A stretch of DNA of 64,000 bases, taken from Abelmoschus esculentus (taxonomy: Eukaryota > Streptophyta > Magnoliopsida > Malvales > Malvaceae). The stretch's first letter is position 1. Each line of letters begins with the position of its first letter. Location: contig JAUCBN010000042.1 in assembly GCA_035048815.1 (NCBI GenBank), positions 3,162,001-3,226,000 of the forward strand, given 5' to 3'. Below the pieces are notes generated by a model, which made no database searches, had not been told where the DNA came from, and saw nothing but the letters and a program-made list of their open reading frames with translations. Below are positions 49,430-60,958 of the stretch, piece after piece. Both the position numbers and the translations under genes were made by a program.

Positions 49430-49975
49430 TTATAAAAGATTAAATACGTCATTGTATAATTTGTCCGGCAAATTCGAGAAGCAAACAGATTTGTCTATAA
49501 ACTGACCATCAACCTGGTTCTGAAGAGGGCCTAAAGTGGGGACCCAGATGTCGTCCCAAAAGCGAACGCCAAGACCATAACCGAAGGACCAAGCAATCTT
49601 GTCGCGCAACTCCGGACACACTTTACAAAGTGAACGCCAAGGGGAGGAGCAATCAGGGTGTTCGATGGAAGGACAGAGGTCGGACAATTTGTATTTCTCA
49701 CGAAACAATGTGATCCAGTAAGAGTCACGCCTAGAGACAAGGGCGAAAACAATTTTCAGAATAAAGACTGTTTTGAACATAAGTTCTATGGATACCGAGA
49801 CCACCCTGGTCGGGAGGCTGGCAAATTGCCTCCCGAGTAACATGGGAGACCCTACGTGTGTCAGAAGATGAACCGTCAGAAAAAAGATTCGATGTCCTGA
49901 TAAACTTTCTTTGGTAGAAGGCAGGTCAGCATGAAATACAAAGGGGGGACAATCTATTAACGGTAATGACCCGAA
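49430..49975 (-). mobile_element. LINE (L1-type) reverse transcriptase 3' fragment
   Basis: The minus strand reads the region after the reverse transcriptase palm of plant L1 elements: in one frame RVSHVTREAICQPPDQGGLG, then after a shift FALVSRRDSYWITLFREKYK, SSPWRSLCKV and LGVRFWDDIWVPTLGPL, the zf-RVT region. Both ends are missing and there is at least one frameshift, so this is a dead fragment. Confidence 0.8.
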
Positions 49976-50440
49976 TTAAGCCTGCCTTAACACCCCGGTT
50001 TCATCTTTTTAAAACCATTCAAAACTGTTCGTATAATTTTCAGGCCGGACCACCAAATTTCAATTCGATCGATTAAACCAAACTACAACAATTCATATAA
50101 TTCTTGGTTTTATCTCACCAAATCAACTGGTTGGACCATTAATTCTTAGTCCAACAATTCAACCGGACTACGGTTATTCGTAGAACTTTCAGTTTTATCT
50201 CACCAAATTTTAGTTTAATTGATTCAATCGATGGATCCAATTCGATTATGACAAAACACAGAAGAAGACATCCATGTTTACCTTAACAAAATGTTCAACT
50301 CATGAAGAAATTCCAGATATCTGAGTATTATAAACAAATTCCAGAACGATACCTATATATTCTAGTCTGTCTACATGAAGAAACACCTCTATCTCGAGTT
50401 CGCATAAAAGTAGGATCCAAGGTTCACCTTCTAAACAATA
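49976..50440. other. Intergenic downstream of GRF9
   Basis: Bases 49990-50240 contain imperfect internal repeats (TTTTATCTCACCAAAT twice, ATAATTTTCAGGCCGGACC with variants, ATTCAACCGGACTACGG) of an unclassified element. The rest is probably GRF9 3' UTR. No gene seen. Confidence 0.4.
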
Positions 50441-52669
50441 TCACATCAAGACTCGAGAGAAGTTACCATTATCGAAGGCGGTAACAGTGGTGTCGCTGAT
50501 GGTCGTCTCACTGCTGCTGCTAATACTCTTTTCATGATTTTGATCAATGAGCGGAGGATTTGGAATAGAGATAGACAGCCTGGTGCTCGGGGCTGAACAT
50601 GCTGGTTTGTTGGCTACTGTTAGTTTACTAGGTCGACAATCACGGATACTGGATGCGGCAACAGGCTGAGAAAACTCAGAGTGCTTTCTAGCGCCTCTGT
50701 GCATGTGTCTTGCACAATACTTTTGATCAGTAATAACATCCCTGCTGCACCGCCATCTTTTCCCATCTGTTCTTCTACACCTCCCCGGTTCAAGTTCTAT
50801 TTCATTTTTGTAAACACGGGAACTGCTGTTGCCTAGTACCGGAAAAAAACAACAGGGAAAAAGTAGTTTTAATTAGGCATCAAACAGGTCCTACAAGGGA
50901 TAAAATGTTATATACAATGTCATGCAAACGACACAAAGTAAATTATGACAGATTCTACTTAAATACTACACAAGTACTAAGAACAATGGTTATAGCATGT
51001 TTTTTTAGCCAAAACAGACAGGGTAGGAAGGTTCTCGAATGGAGTAGCAGTAGGAATCATGTAAGAGGAACATTATATAAATTAGTACAGCGCTACCTTG
51101 AAGAACACTTTTCGGAGAGAAGCCCACTGTTGGAGATATATTATTGGCGACAATGGCTTTGTTGGCACTTTTGCAGCTTCTATTGATGATACTACCATCA
51201 CTAACAGAGAATTTCTCTTCATGCATCTCGGCATTTGTCATGTTTTTGATCCTCTTGGAATCATTTTCGTCAGAGTTCTTTGTTGCAGCGATGACGGTGC
51301 TACCAGTTGTGGCATTGGCATAAATGGAGCTTTGGTTGCTGCATACACTGTTGCTAGCAGGGGTCTCATGACTTGTGCTGGTATTACAGGAAGGCTGCTT
51401 CATGTACTGAAAACTTACAGGTGCAGCAAGGTTTTTCGAGTCACCCAATAATTTGATTGGAATATTCGACGATTCCGAGTCGTGCAAAGCAGTTTGATTA
51501 GTTTCCACAGGCTTTCTTGAACGCCGACAACCCCTATGCATGTGCTGCAAACAATACTTCTCATCAGGAATCACATTCTTGCTGCATCGCCATTTTTTCC
51601 CATCCGTCCTACGACACCTCCCCGGCTCAGGATCCACCATGTTCAGATAACCAATTCCTCGAGGACTCACTCCTACAACTGAAAACAACAAAAGTGATTT
51701 GCAGTCTTCATGTAAAATTCACATTACTGAAATCAAATCATTCCGGCGAAAAGAATATAGCACCCCTAATAAATTAAATTAGAGACCTACACGGACAGCA
51801 CTCGGTCCTCTGGATTTTCAAGGTCGTCGAGGGCGTATCGGACAATTATGGATAGACAGAACGGGTGCTAGTGTACGATGGCACCATCCCAAAATTTCAA
51901 ATTCTCAAATAATGTAAGTATTTACTACATATTTTCTATCCATGATATAATTTCCCAGCTCCTAAAATTTTGTGTTCATCAGTGGCAATTGAACTAATAA
52001 CTGGTCTGCAACTATACAGCTAAATTAACAAATTCGATAGCAAAAAAAAACTAACAGATTAACAAAATTGAATTCTCGTACTTTTACATCTTATTTGTTT
52101 ACCAATCAAAATGAAACCGAAAGCAAAATCAAAAGAAATTGAGAGAAAAAAATTGACTCCGCACAAAAGAAAAGTTATAAAAAAGGAGCTTACAGCTGGG
52201 ATACCGCTGATAGACACCGCCATGAGCAGAGCCAACAGAGGAGGAGGCGGAGGCGGAGGCGCTTTTCCAAATGGGTATAACAAGGCTAACAGGAACTTGG
52301 ATTCCACCAGCTATGTATTTGAAGATGAGCATTTGCATTTGCAGCTCATGCAACTGAGCTGTCGTAAACACACACTTCCCGTGTTTCTTCACGGATTTCC
52401 TCAACGTTTTCCCATCAGCAATTCCCAGTTCCAATATGGTCGACGGTGATCCTTCCTTCTTCTCCTCCGCCTCCGCCTCCGCCTCCTCTTCCATCTTCAC
52501 CGTCCCTATCTTCCCCTCCAACCATTTACGGGGCCCACTCCCACTACCACCTAAAATCAACAACAGACCCAAAAGGAAAAATTAATTTACTCATCACACT
52601 AAAAATCTAAACAGATAGGACAATACCAGAATCTGAGTAAACTCGGGTTTGAACCGGCTCGGCATCCAT
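50441..52669 (-). CDS. GRF9: GRF9, growth-regulating factor with two WRC domains
   Basis: GRFs are nuclear transcription factors that act with GIF co-activators to control leaf cell proliferation. Four exons in transcript order: 52669-52627, 52550-52194, 51678-51097 and 50832-50441, giving 457 residues. The QLQ domain (GIF binding) is at about 74-110 (FTTAQLHELQMQMLIFKY). The first WRC is at about 149-191, with zinc ligands Cys155, Cys165, Cys176 and His179. A second WRC is at about 341-380, with Cys346, Cys356, Cys367 and His370 at the same spacing. Two WRC domains are the hallmark of Arabidopsis GRF9. Residues 36-48 are a Glu/Ala run from GAG-GCG repeats, and 111-119 a Ser/Ala run. A miR396 site lies at the end of WRC1. 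GRF9 also neighbours FLA8 in Arabidopsis. Confidence 0.95.
51504..51524 (-). promoter_or_regulatory. miR396 target site in GRF9
   Basis: The transcript strand reads CGTTCAAGAAAGCCTGTGGA plus a final A, at the end of the first WRC coding region. It is the conserved GRF site for miR396, including the one-base bulge typical of GRF targets. The matching position of the second WRC (CGCTAGAAAGCACTCTGAG) is decayed and probably not a target. Confidence 0.88.
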
Positions 52670-54111
52670 TTAGTAATGAGGACAAAAACAAAAACACAGA
52701 TTAAAAATTGTCTGAAATCTGAATATTTCAAAGGAAGTAACTTGAACTTAAAAACATGATCTCCCCTCTTGGTCCGGTTTAACGAAGGCAGGCTGGCAGC
52801 GACGAGTATGACATAAAGTTGAGGCTGAAACGCGTGTCAGGATTCTGACAGTATCATCCGCCTTTTTGCAGTCACTGCAGACAAGATTTCAGATTATTTT
52901 TCCTTTTCCGGAGGTAAAGTATATAAATGATAACTAAAATTATAAAAGTTACCTAATTGATATTAATTTTAGTTTTTATTATAAAATATTTTTTAGATAA
53001 ATTTAACTTTATAAAATAATCAATAATCGGTATCTTTAATTTATATATTTAATTAATTTAAAAATTAAAAATAAAACTTATTTTAGAAATAATTTTATAA
53101 TGTATTTCATTTAGGGGTGGGTAAGATCAAGTACCTGATCAATTTAAATAGCATTGATCTCGTCTTGGTAACTATTGGTTCCTAAAAATTAGAATTAATT
53201 TCGGTCTCGGTCATATTGAATCTTAAATTTTAAGAATTGATCCCGCTATTGGTGAGAACCGATACCAATACTGGATACCCGATCAACTAATTTATTCTTG
53301 AAAAGATTTTAGTAATTGGAGAAAAAAATTAACTATCAGTAATAATATTAAATAATAAAATTAGAATGTTGTAAGCTTGAAAATTAAAATTTTAAAACTA
53401 GTCATACTTATAATATTCATACATAAAAAGAAAGTTTAATAAAAAAATAAATAAAAGAAAATCAATATCGAATATTTGGTATTGGTTCCAATCCTATTGG
53501 GTACATATTCAATATCGGGTTCAAAAAATCAAGATTTATTCCCGTTCTCAATTATGACCAAAATCTAAATTTTAGATCTAACCTTAATCCCACCAAAACT
53601 AATACCATATAAAAAAGATCGAGTTGTATTCAATTCGAGACCAAATAATCGAGTTTTTTCCTCAGATTTTATCCTTATTTTCTTTCTTCTCATTATCATT
53701 TATTTTTTGTTTACATGCTTCATGAAAGAGTGAATCCCACGCCTCAAAATCGGGGTTTGAAATGTACGTTCCAATGAAAGGGTGAAAGCGTGGTGCTGTT
53801 GCAGGCGGTGACACAGTGTTCGGTTGCTTGCCACGCGCAATGTCAGATTGATTTCAGTCTCACCACGTGTTCATAGAACCGACCAATAATAACTAACTAT
53901 TTTATTAATTTTTTCATGTCATATTTTTTTCTCAAATAAATCATCACTTTAAAAATTAAAAAATAATAAAATAAATAATTATTATTAGTCGATCCGATAA
54001 AATTGACCTATAATATAATTTCCCCCCTCCTATATGTCAGCTACGTCAGGTGAACTGTTGGTTGGCAGAGCCACCGAGTGTCTGATGGGTCTTTCATTTG
54101 TGTGTTTCGGT
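52670..54111. other. Intergenic upstream of GRF9
   Basis: 52670-52920 should include the GRF9 leader and promoter. 53110-53660 contains repeated phrases of the type GATACCCGATCAAC, TCGGTCTCGGTC and CCCGTTCTCAATT, which look like an unclassified old repeat. No gene seen. Confidence 0.4.
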
Positions 54112-54399
54112 GTTGTTTAGGGGGTATCTCCACAAAAAGCCTGGCTATAAAAAATCTAAAAAAAGCCCCTTAAATATTAAGCCAATGGATTAACATAGGT
54201 GCATTCCAGCCGTCCACTTGGTATGACAATTAAATGGATAACCGATTTCAATGTTCTTTCACCGGTTACCCTATTGTTTCATAAATTAAAAATGGGTAAA
54301 TTACACATGTGACCACCAACTAATTGATAATATATATTTTGGTCACCCAACTAAAAAAATTTTCAATTAGGTCACAAAATTTTAAATTAATATAATAAA

Positions 54400-55650
54400 A
54401 ATGAATAAAAATATTTATATAATAAATATTCAAATAAAAATATTTAAATAAAAATATTTGAATAAAATATATAGGAATAAAAATATTTGTATATTAAATA
54501 TTTGAATAAAAATATTCATATAATAAATATTAGAATAAAAAAAATTGGAATAAAAAATATACAAATAAAAAGAATCTATAATAAAAATTCAAATAAAAAT
54601 ATTCATATAATAAATATTTGAATAAAAATATTCGTATAATAAATATTAGAATAAAAATATTCGTATAATAAAATATTTATATAAAAAATATTTAAACAAA
54701 AATATTCAAATAAAATATATATGAATAAAAATATTTGTATAATAAATATTTGAATAAAAATATTCATATAATAGATATTCGAATAAAAATATACGAATAA
54801 AAATATTCGTATAATAAATATTCAAATAAAAATATTCGTATAATAAATATTGGAATAACAAATATACGAATAAAAATATTCGTATAATAAATATTCGAAT
54901 AAAAATATTCGTTTAATAAAAATTCAAATAAAAATATTCATATAATAAATATTAGAATAAAAATATACAAACAAAATATATTTGAATAAAAATATTCAAA
55001 TAAAAGATATACGAATAAAAATATTTGTATAATAAATATTTGAATAAAAATATTCATATATTAATAAATATTAGAATAAAAATATACGATAAAAATATTT
55101 ATATAATAAATATTCACATAAAAATATTCAAATAAAAGATATACGAATAAAAATATTCGTATAATAAATATTCGAAAAAAAATATTTATATAATAAATAT
55201 TCACATAAAAATATTCAAATAAAAAATATACGAATAAAATATTCGTATAATAAATATTCAAATAAAAATATTCAAATAAAATATATACGAATAAAAATAT
55301 TCATATAATAAATATTTCAATAAAAATATTCATATAATAAGTATTCGAATAAAAATATTCAAATAAAATATATACGAATAAAAATATTCGAATAAAAATA
55401 TTTGAATAAAAATAATCGAATAAAATTATTTGAATAAAAATATTTATATAATAAATATTCTAATAAAAATATTTGAGTAAAAGTATAAAAATATTCATAT
55501 AATAAATATTAGAATAAAAATAGTCAAATAAAATATATACGAATAAAAATATTCGTATGATAAATATTCAAATTAAAATATTCATATAATAAATATTATA
55601 ATAAAAATATTCAAATAAAATATATACGAATAAAAATATTAGTATAATAA
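54400..55650. repeat. AT-rich minisatellite of about 29 bp
   Basis: About 1.25 kb built from AATAAAAATATTCG and TATAATAAATATTCG blocks, period about 29 bp with many variants (ATTCGAAT, ATTCATAT, ATTTGAAT, ATATACGAAT). Many units are near-palindromic, so each strand can self-pair. The open frames through it, rich in Tyr, Ile, Asn and Phe, are composition artefacts. Confidence 0.9.
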
Positions 55651-55655
55651 AATAA

Positions 55656-57692
55656 GCCTCCTTTAACTCATGGTTTTGAAGTCGTAAGGATTTGTGTACA
55701 TACCTTTTTTCTTACGGTTATCGTAGGCCGTTGTGTATACTTTGTAAGGATTTGTGTACAAACACAAATCCTTACCCTTTTCGTGTCATATTGTGTATTC
55801 TTGTAGGAAATTGTGTATGTACACAAATCCTTACCCTTGGAAGCCTCCTTTAGCTCATGGTTTTGAAGTGGTAAGGATTTGTGTACATACCTTTTTTATT
55901 ACAGTTTTCGTAGACCGTTGTGTATTCTTTGTAAGGATTTGTGTACAAACACAAATCCTTACCTTTTTCGTGCCATATTGTGTATTCTCGTAGAAAATTG
56001 TGTATATACACAAATCCTTACCCTTGTATGCCTCCTTTAGCTCTTGGTTTTGAAGTCGTAAGGATTTGTGTACATACCTTTTTTCTTACGGTTTTCGTAG
56101 GCCATTGTGTATACTTTGTAAGGAATTGTGTACAAACACAAATCCTTACCATTTTGGTGCCATATTGTGTATTCTTGTAGGAAATTGTGTATGTACACAA
56201 ATCCTTACCCTTAGATGCCTCCTTTATCTTTTGGTTTTGAAGTCGTAAGGATTTGTGTACATGCCATTTTTCTTACGGTTTTCGTAGGCCGTTGTGTATA
56301 CTTTGTAAGGATTTGTGTACAAGCACAAATCCTTACCCTTTTCGTGCCATATTGTGTATGTACACAAATCCTTACCCTTGGAAGCCTCATTTAGCTCATG
56401 GTTTTGAAGTGGTAAGGATTTGTATACATACCTTTTTTCTTACAGTTTTCGTAGGCCGTTGTGTATTCTTTGTAAAGATTTGTGTACAAACACAAATCCT
56501 TACCCTTTTCGTGTCATATTGTGTATTCTCGTAGAAAATTATGTATATACACAAATCTTTACCCTTGGATGCCTCCTTTAGCTTTTGGTTTTGAAGTTGT
56601 AAGGATTTGTGTACATACCATTTTTCTTACGGTTTTCGTAAGCCATTGTGTATACCTTGTAAGGAATTGTACACAAACACAAATCCTTACCCTTTTGGTG
56701 TTATATTGTGTATTCTTGTAGAAAATTGTGTATGTACACAAATCCTTACCCTTGGATGCCTCCTTTATCTTTTGGTTTTCAAGTGGTAAGGATTTGTGTA
56801 CATACCGTTTTTCTTACGGTTTTCGTAAGCCGTTGTGTATAACTTGTAAGGAATTGTGTACAAACACAAATCCTTACCCTTTTGGTGCCATATTGTGTAT
56901 TCTTGTAGGAAATTGTGTATGTACACAAATCCTTACCCTTGCAAGCCTCCTTTCTCTTTTGGTTTGGAAGTGGTAAGGATTTGTGTACATACCGTTTTTC
57001 TTACGATTTTAGTAAGCTGTTGTGTATACCTTGTAAGGAATTTTGTACAAACACAAATCCTTAACCTTTTGGTGCCATATTGTGTATTCTTGTAGGAAAT
57101 TGTGTATGTACACAAATCCTTACCCTTGGAAGCCTCCTTAAGCTCATGGTTTTGAAGTGGTAAGAATTTGTATACATATTTTTTTTCTTACAGTTTTCGT
57201 AAGCCGTTGTGTATACTTTGTAAGGATTTGTGTACAAACACAAATCCTTACCGTTTTCGTGCTATATTGTGTATTCTTGTAGGAAATTGTGTATATACAC
57301 AAATCCTTACCCTTGGAAGCCTCCTTGAGCTCATGGTTTTGAAGTGGTAAGGATTTGTGTACATACCTTTTTTCTTACGGTTTTTGTAAGCCGTTGTGTA
57401 TACTTTGTAAGAATTTGTGTACAAACATAAATCCTTACCGTTTTCATACTATATTGTGCATTCTTGTAGGAAATTGTGTATATACACAAATCCTTACCTT
57501 TGGAAGCCTCCTTGAGCTCATGGTTTTGAAGTGGTAAGAATTTGTGTACATACCTTTTTTCTTACGGTTTTCGTAAGCCGTTGTGTATACTTTGTAAGGA
57601 ATTGTGTACAAACACAAATCCTTACCGTTTTTGTGCTATATTGTGTATTCTTGTAGGAAGTTGTGTACAAACACAAATCCTTACTATTTTTG
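55656..57692. repeat. 187-bp satellite array with internal dyads
   Basis: Eleven monomers start with GCCTCCTT-like words at 55656, 55843, 56030, 56217, 56384, 56571, 56758, 56945, 57132, 57319 and 57506. Every step is 187 bp except 56217-56384 (167 bp, a 20-bp deletion). Each monomer has four copies of the word GTAAGGATTTGTGT, two direct and two inverted. One pair forms a 14-bp arm hairpin with the 4-nt loop ACAA; the other pair flanks the GCCTCC segment with a loop of about 40 nt. Open frames of 60-93 codons on both strands (for example VRICVHT, CVQTQILT) repeat with the array and change frame each unit because 187 is not a multiple of 3. Confidence 0.95.
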
Positions 57693-57825
57693 TGCTAATT
57701 TATGTATGTACCGTTTTTTTTACAGTTTTTGTAAGAAATTGTGTATATAATGTGACCGGGTAAACCGGTAAGGCTTTTTTTAGGCTTTTATTAGTGGGCT
57801 TTCTCCAGAACTACCCGTTGTTTAG

Positions 57826-59698
57826 ACCCAAAAGACGGTATACCAGATTTGGTCTCGGTCTAGTTTTATTTAAAGTTAATATATAAAATTTTAAAATAAA
57901 TATAAATTTAAATATTATAAAAATATAAGATTAATTTTAAAAAATATTAATAAATATATAAACTTTAAAAAATAAAGATCATTTTTAAGTATTTTTTCAA
58001 ACTCATAATTATAATAGTAAACATTTTTAAAATAATTATTTGTTCAAATAAAATTATTTTAAATATTAACACAACGTTGATCATCATTATTTTTTTTAAT
58101 AAAAAATAAAAGTTTTAAAAATTAACTTGTAAATAAAATTATTTTTAATAGAAAATTTAACATTAAATTTAATAATTTTTTAGATTTTCTTCATAATATT
58201 TTTAATTAATGTATTATAATTAAATATTTCAAAATCATTTTAATATCAAAAACTCTAAACTCAACCTTTTTATCTTTTTTCTACCAGTATCATTATAATG
58301 ATAGGGATGACAATAGGACATGTTTTTAACCCCTTCGATTTTAACCCATTTTTTTTAACAAAAATCCACTAATTTTATTAAACGATAATATATCTAAAAT
58401 TACAATAATTAAAAATTATAACTGCGTTATAATTTAACCCTAAATTTAATAATCAAATTGATCCAATCTTAATATATTTTATCTTTAATCTGATATAATA
58501 AAAACGATAACGCAATTATAATTTTGATATTTTAATAATAAAAAATGACTAAACTGAATTTGATCTAAAACATTAATAAAATATTAAACCAAAATGCAAT
58601 CCTCGGATCTATAGTACTTGTGGAGCTTAATATCTCTTTTGGTCCTTATATTGTAATTAAATTACTTATTTAAATGCTATTTTACTATTTGTTTAACCAT
58701 CGTAATATATACTATTATATTTAGGATAGTAAAATTTAACTCAACTTAAGATAAAAATATTTGACTCAAACTCTTATAAACTCGAATTAATTTGAAAGAA
58801 TTCTAAAATTTGAATCGTAGAATATAAATTCAAATAATTAGAATAATTCAAAATTTTTTAATAATTAAATGATTTATTTTTAAATTAGAGAGAGTTTCTC
58901 AATTTTTTTATAATATATTGATATATAAAAAATATATTATTACACATAAAAAATATATATTATATAATTAGTAAAAATCGTTTAAATTATAATTAAATCG
59001 TAATATAACATAATCATATTATTTAATTGTATTTGTTTATTTAAAAAAATTATAAAACAAGTGTGTAAAAATATTTTAATTTTTATTTAAGTATTTAAAT
59101 TATTTTTAGATAAAATATATGTTTAAATTTTTTATTTTTATTTAAATATGTATTTAAAGTTTTTTTTTATCAAATTAGATACTTAAAATTTTAGTTTTTA
59201 TTCAAATATGTGCCTAACTCTTGTGTTTTGAGTATTTAAATTATTTTTAGTTTTTTTATTTAAGTATTTAAATATGTATTGAACTGGTGTTGATTCAATA
59301 ATGTTATTATAAAAAGATATTAAAAATCTAAATTCATTGTTTACTGCTAAGTGAGTAAATAAATAAGCCGAAGGTATGATTAAGAAAAGAGAGTAATTTA
59401 TAAGGCAGAGCGAACCCAAGAGACGTTGAGATCTAACCTTGGTTTTATAGCCGTTATAAAATGCACGTTTCACCAATCAGATTCGCAACCATAACGGATA
59501 ATTTGAATGATGGTCTAACCTAAAAGACAAGTACAGAATCGTCAATTCAACTTCACAAAACAAAATCATTTTAAATTTACTTTCCAGACCATCCCTTTTC
59601 CATTACTTAACCACAGTTAATTATTCTGATTAAAATCCTGACCCTCCGAGTCTTCCCCTTTTAGCTTCCTGCTGCATCTCTTTCTTCAACGTGCAACA
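57826..59698. other. Intergenic with FLA8 upstream region
   Basis: Very AT-rich to about 59330 with no gene visible. 59360-59698 is less AT-rich and should hold the FLA8 promoter and leader. No certain TATA box was fixed. Confidence 0.4.
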
Positions 59699-60958
59699 AT
59701 GGCCGCTGGAAAATTCATCTTCCTCGTTCTCTCTTTAGTTGCTGTTACAGTCAATGCCCACAATATAACAGCCATTCTCGAAGGTTTCCCGGATTACTCC
59801 TCTTACAACACTTTTCTCTCACAGACAAAATTAGCTGATGAAATCAACACCAGAGAGACAATCACTTGTCTTGTCCTCAACAATGGAGCTATGTCGGCTC
59901 TCACCGGAAAACATCCATTGTCGGTCATCAAAAACGTCCTTAGCCTACACGTTCTTCTAGATTACTATGACCCTCAAAAGCTTCACAAAATCTCCGAAGG
60001 TACTACGCTTACCACCACGCTTTACCAGACCACCGGAAATGCACCCGGAAACCTTGGGTTCGTTAATATCACCGATTTACAGGGAGGGAAAGTGGGTTTC
60101 GGCTCTGCAATTCCTGGCTCTAAACTTGACTCTTCGTACACCAAATCTGTTAAACAGATTCCGTATAATATTTCCATCCTTGAGATCAGTGCTCCGATTA
60201 TTGCTCCGGGTATTTTATCGGCTCCGGCACCTTCAGCTTCCGGCGTTAACATTACCGGCTTGCTTGAAAAAGCCGGGTGCAAGACTTTTGCTGGTTTGCT
60301 TGCCAGTAGTGGCGTGCTCAAGACTTACGAGTCTGCGCTAGAAAAAGGGTTGACAGTTTTTGCGCCGTCCGATGAAGCTTTTAAAGCGGATGGTGTTCCT
60401 GATCTGAGCAAGCTCACCAATGCCGATCAAGTTTCGCTTCTGGAGTACCACGCTTCGCCGGACTACAAACCCAAGGGGACTTTGAAGACCTTGAAAGACT
60501 CGTTCAGTACATTGGCGACTAACAGTGCTGGAAAGTTCGATCTTACGGCTACGTCCGCTGGCGACGACGTTACCCTACACACAGGTGTTAGTCCAGCCAG
60601 AGTGAATGAAGCAATTTATGACTCACCACCGGTCGTCATTTTTACCGTCAACAAGGTTTTGCTTCCTACCGAACTGTTCGGCAAGTCACCGTCGCCGTCC
60701 CCTGCCCCTGAGCCAGTTTCCTCACCTACACCGACACCTAGTCCATCTCCATCTTCTGAAGCACCATCACCGCTTGCCGCTTCCCCACCGGCTCCCCCAA
60801 GCGACACCCCCGCTGGAGCTCCAGCAGATGGTCCATCTGGTTCGTCGGAGAACAGCACATCGGATAAAGCTGCCGGTTACATGTTAGCTCCTCTTTTGGG
60901 GTCTATTGTTTTCACAATCTTTGCCACGGTCGTTTCTTCTTACGTGGGTCTGTGTTAA
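59699..60958 (+). CDS. FLA8: FLA8-type fasciclin-like arabinogalactan protein
   Basis: FLAs are heavily glycosylated, GPI-anchored proteins of the plasma membrane and wall that act in cell adhesion and wall structure. Single exon, 419 residues. Signal peptide 1-20, cut before HNITAILEG. The first FAS1 domain is about 21-165 (TRETITCLVLNNGAMSAL; SLHVLLDYYDPQKLH) and the second about 182-326 (GLTVFAPSDEAFKADGVPDL; SLLEYHASPDYKPKG). Then comes a Pro/Ser/Ala region at about 328-385 with many SPSPAP-like arabinogalactan sites. A hydrophobic tail at about 394-419 follows SENSTSDKAAG and fits a GPI signal. The order AGP-rich linker after the second FAS1 fits the FLA8/FLA10 class; position next to GRF9 supports FLA8. 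No defect seen. Confidence 0.95.
   Translation: MAAGKFIFLVLSLVAVTVNAHNITAILEGFPDYSSYNTFLSQTKLADEINTRETITCLVLNNGAMSALTGKHPLSVIKNVLSLHVLLDYYDPQKLHKISEGTTLTTTLYQTTGNAPGNLGFVNITDLQGGKVGFGSAIPGSKLDSSYTKSVKQIPYNISILEISAPIIAPGILSAPAPSASGVNITGLLEKAGCKTFAGLLASSGVLKTYESALEKGLTVFAPSDEAFKADGVPDLSKLTNADQVSLLEYHASPDYKPKGTLKTLKDSFSTLATNSAGKFDLTATSAGDDVTLHTGVSPARVNEAIYDSPPVVIFTVNKVLLPTELFGKSPSPSPAPEPVSSPTPTPSPSPSSEAPSPLAASPPAPPSDTPAGAPADGPSGSSENSTSDKAAGYMLAPLLGSIVFTIFATVVSSYVGLC

Larger units (their letters stand above)
54121..57816. mobile_element. Mutator-like non-autonomous element carrying tandem arrays
   Basis: A 3696-bp element flanked by a perfect 9-bp direct repeat, GTTGTTTAG (54112-54120 and 57817-57825), the target duplication length of Mutator-like elements. 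The left end (GGGGTATCTCCACAAAAAGC, then CTAAAAAAAGCC) and the reverse complement of the right end (GGGTAGTTCTGGAGAAAGCC, then CTAAAAAAAGCC) are imperfect inverted repeats over about 47 bp. No transposase is present. The interior has a short unique part, an AT-rich minisatellite and a 187-bp satellite. 54290-54370 resembles the common plant repeat phrase GTGACCACCAACTAATTGAT and may be a nested piece. Confidence 0.78.

Noticed and set aside
52111..52449. 112-aa plus-strand ORF opposite GRF9 exon 2
   Set aside because: It is the antisense shadow of the QLQ exon and its GAG/GCG repeats.
55656..57692. Regularly spaced repeats that could suggest a CRISPR-like array or a repeat-protein gene
   Set aside because: The whole 187-bp unit repeats, not a short repeat with unique spacers. 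The open frames shift each unit because 187 is not a multiple of 3, and they appear on both strands.
60606..60887. His/Pro-rich ORF inside FLA8
   Set aside because: A frame-shifted reading of the Pro/Ser/Ala-rich arabinogalactan region.
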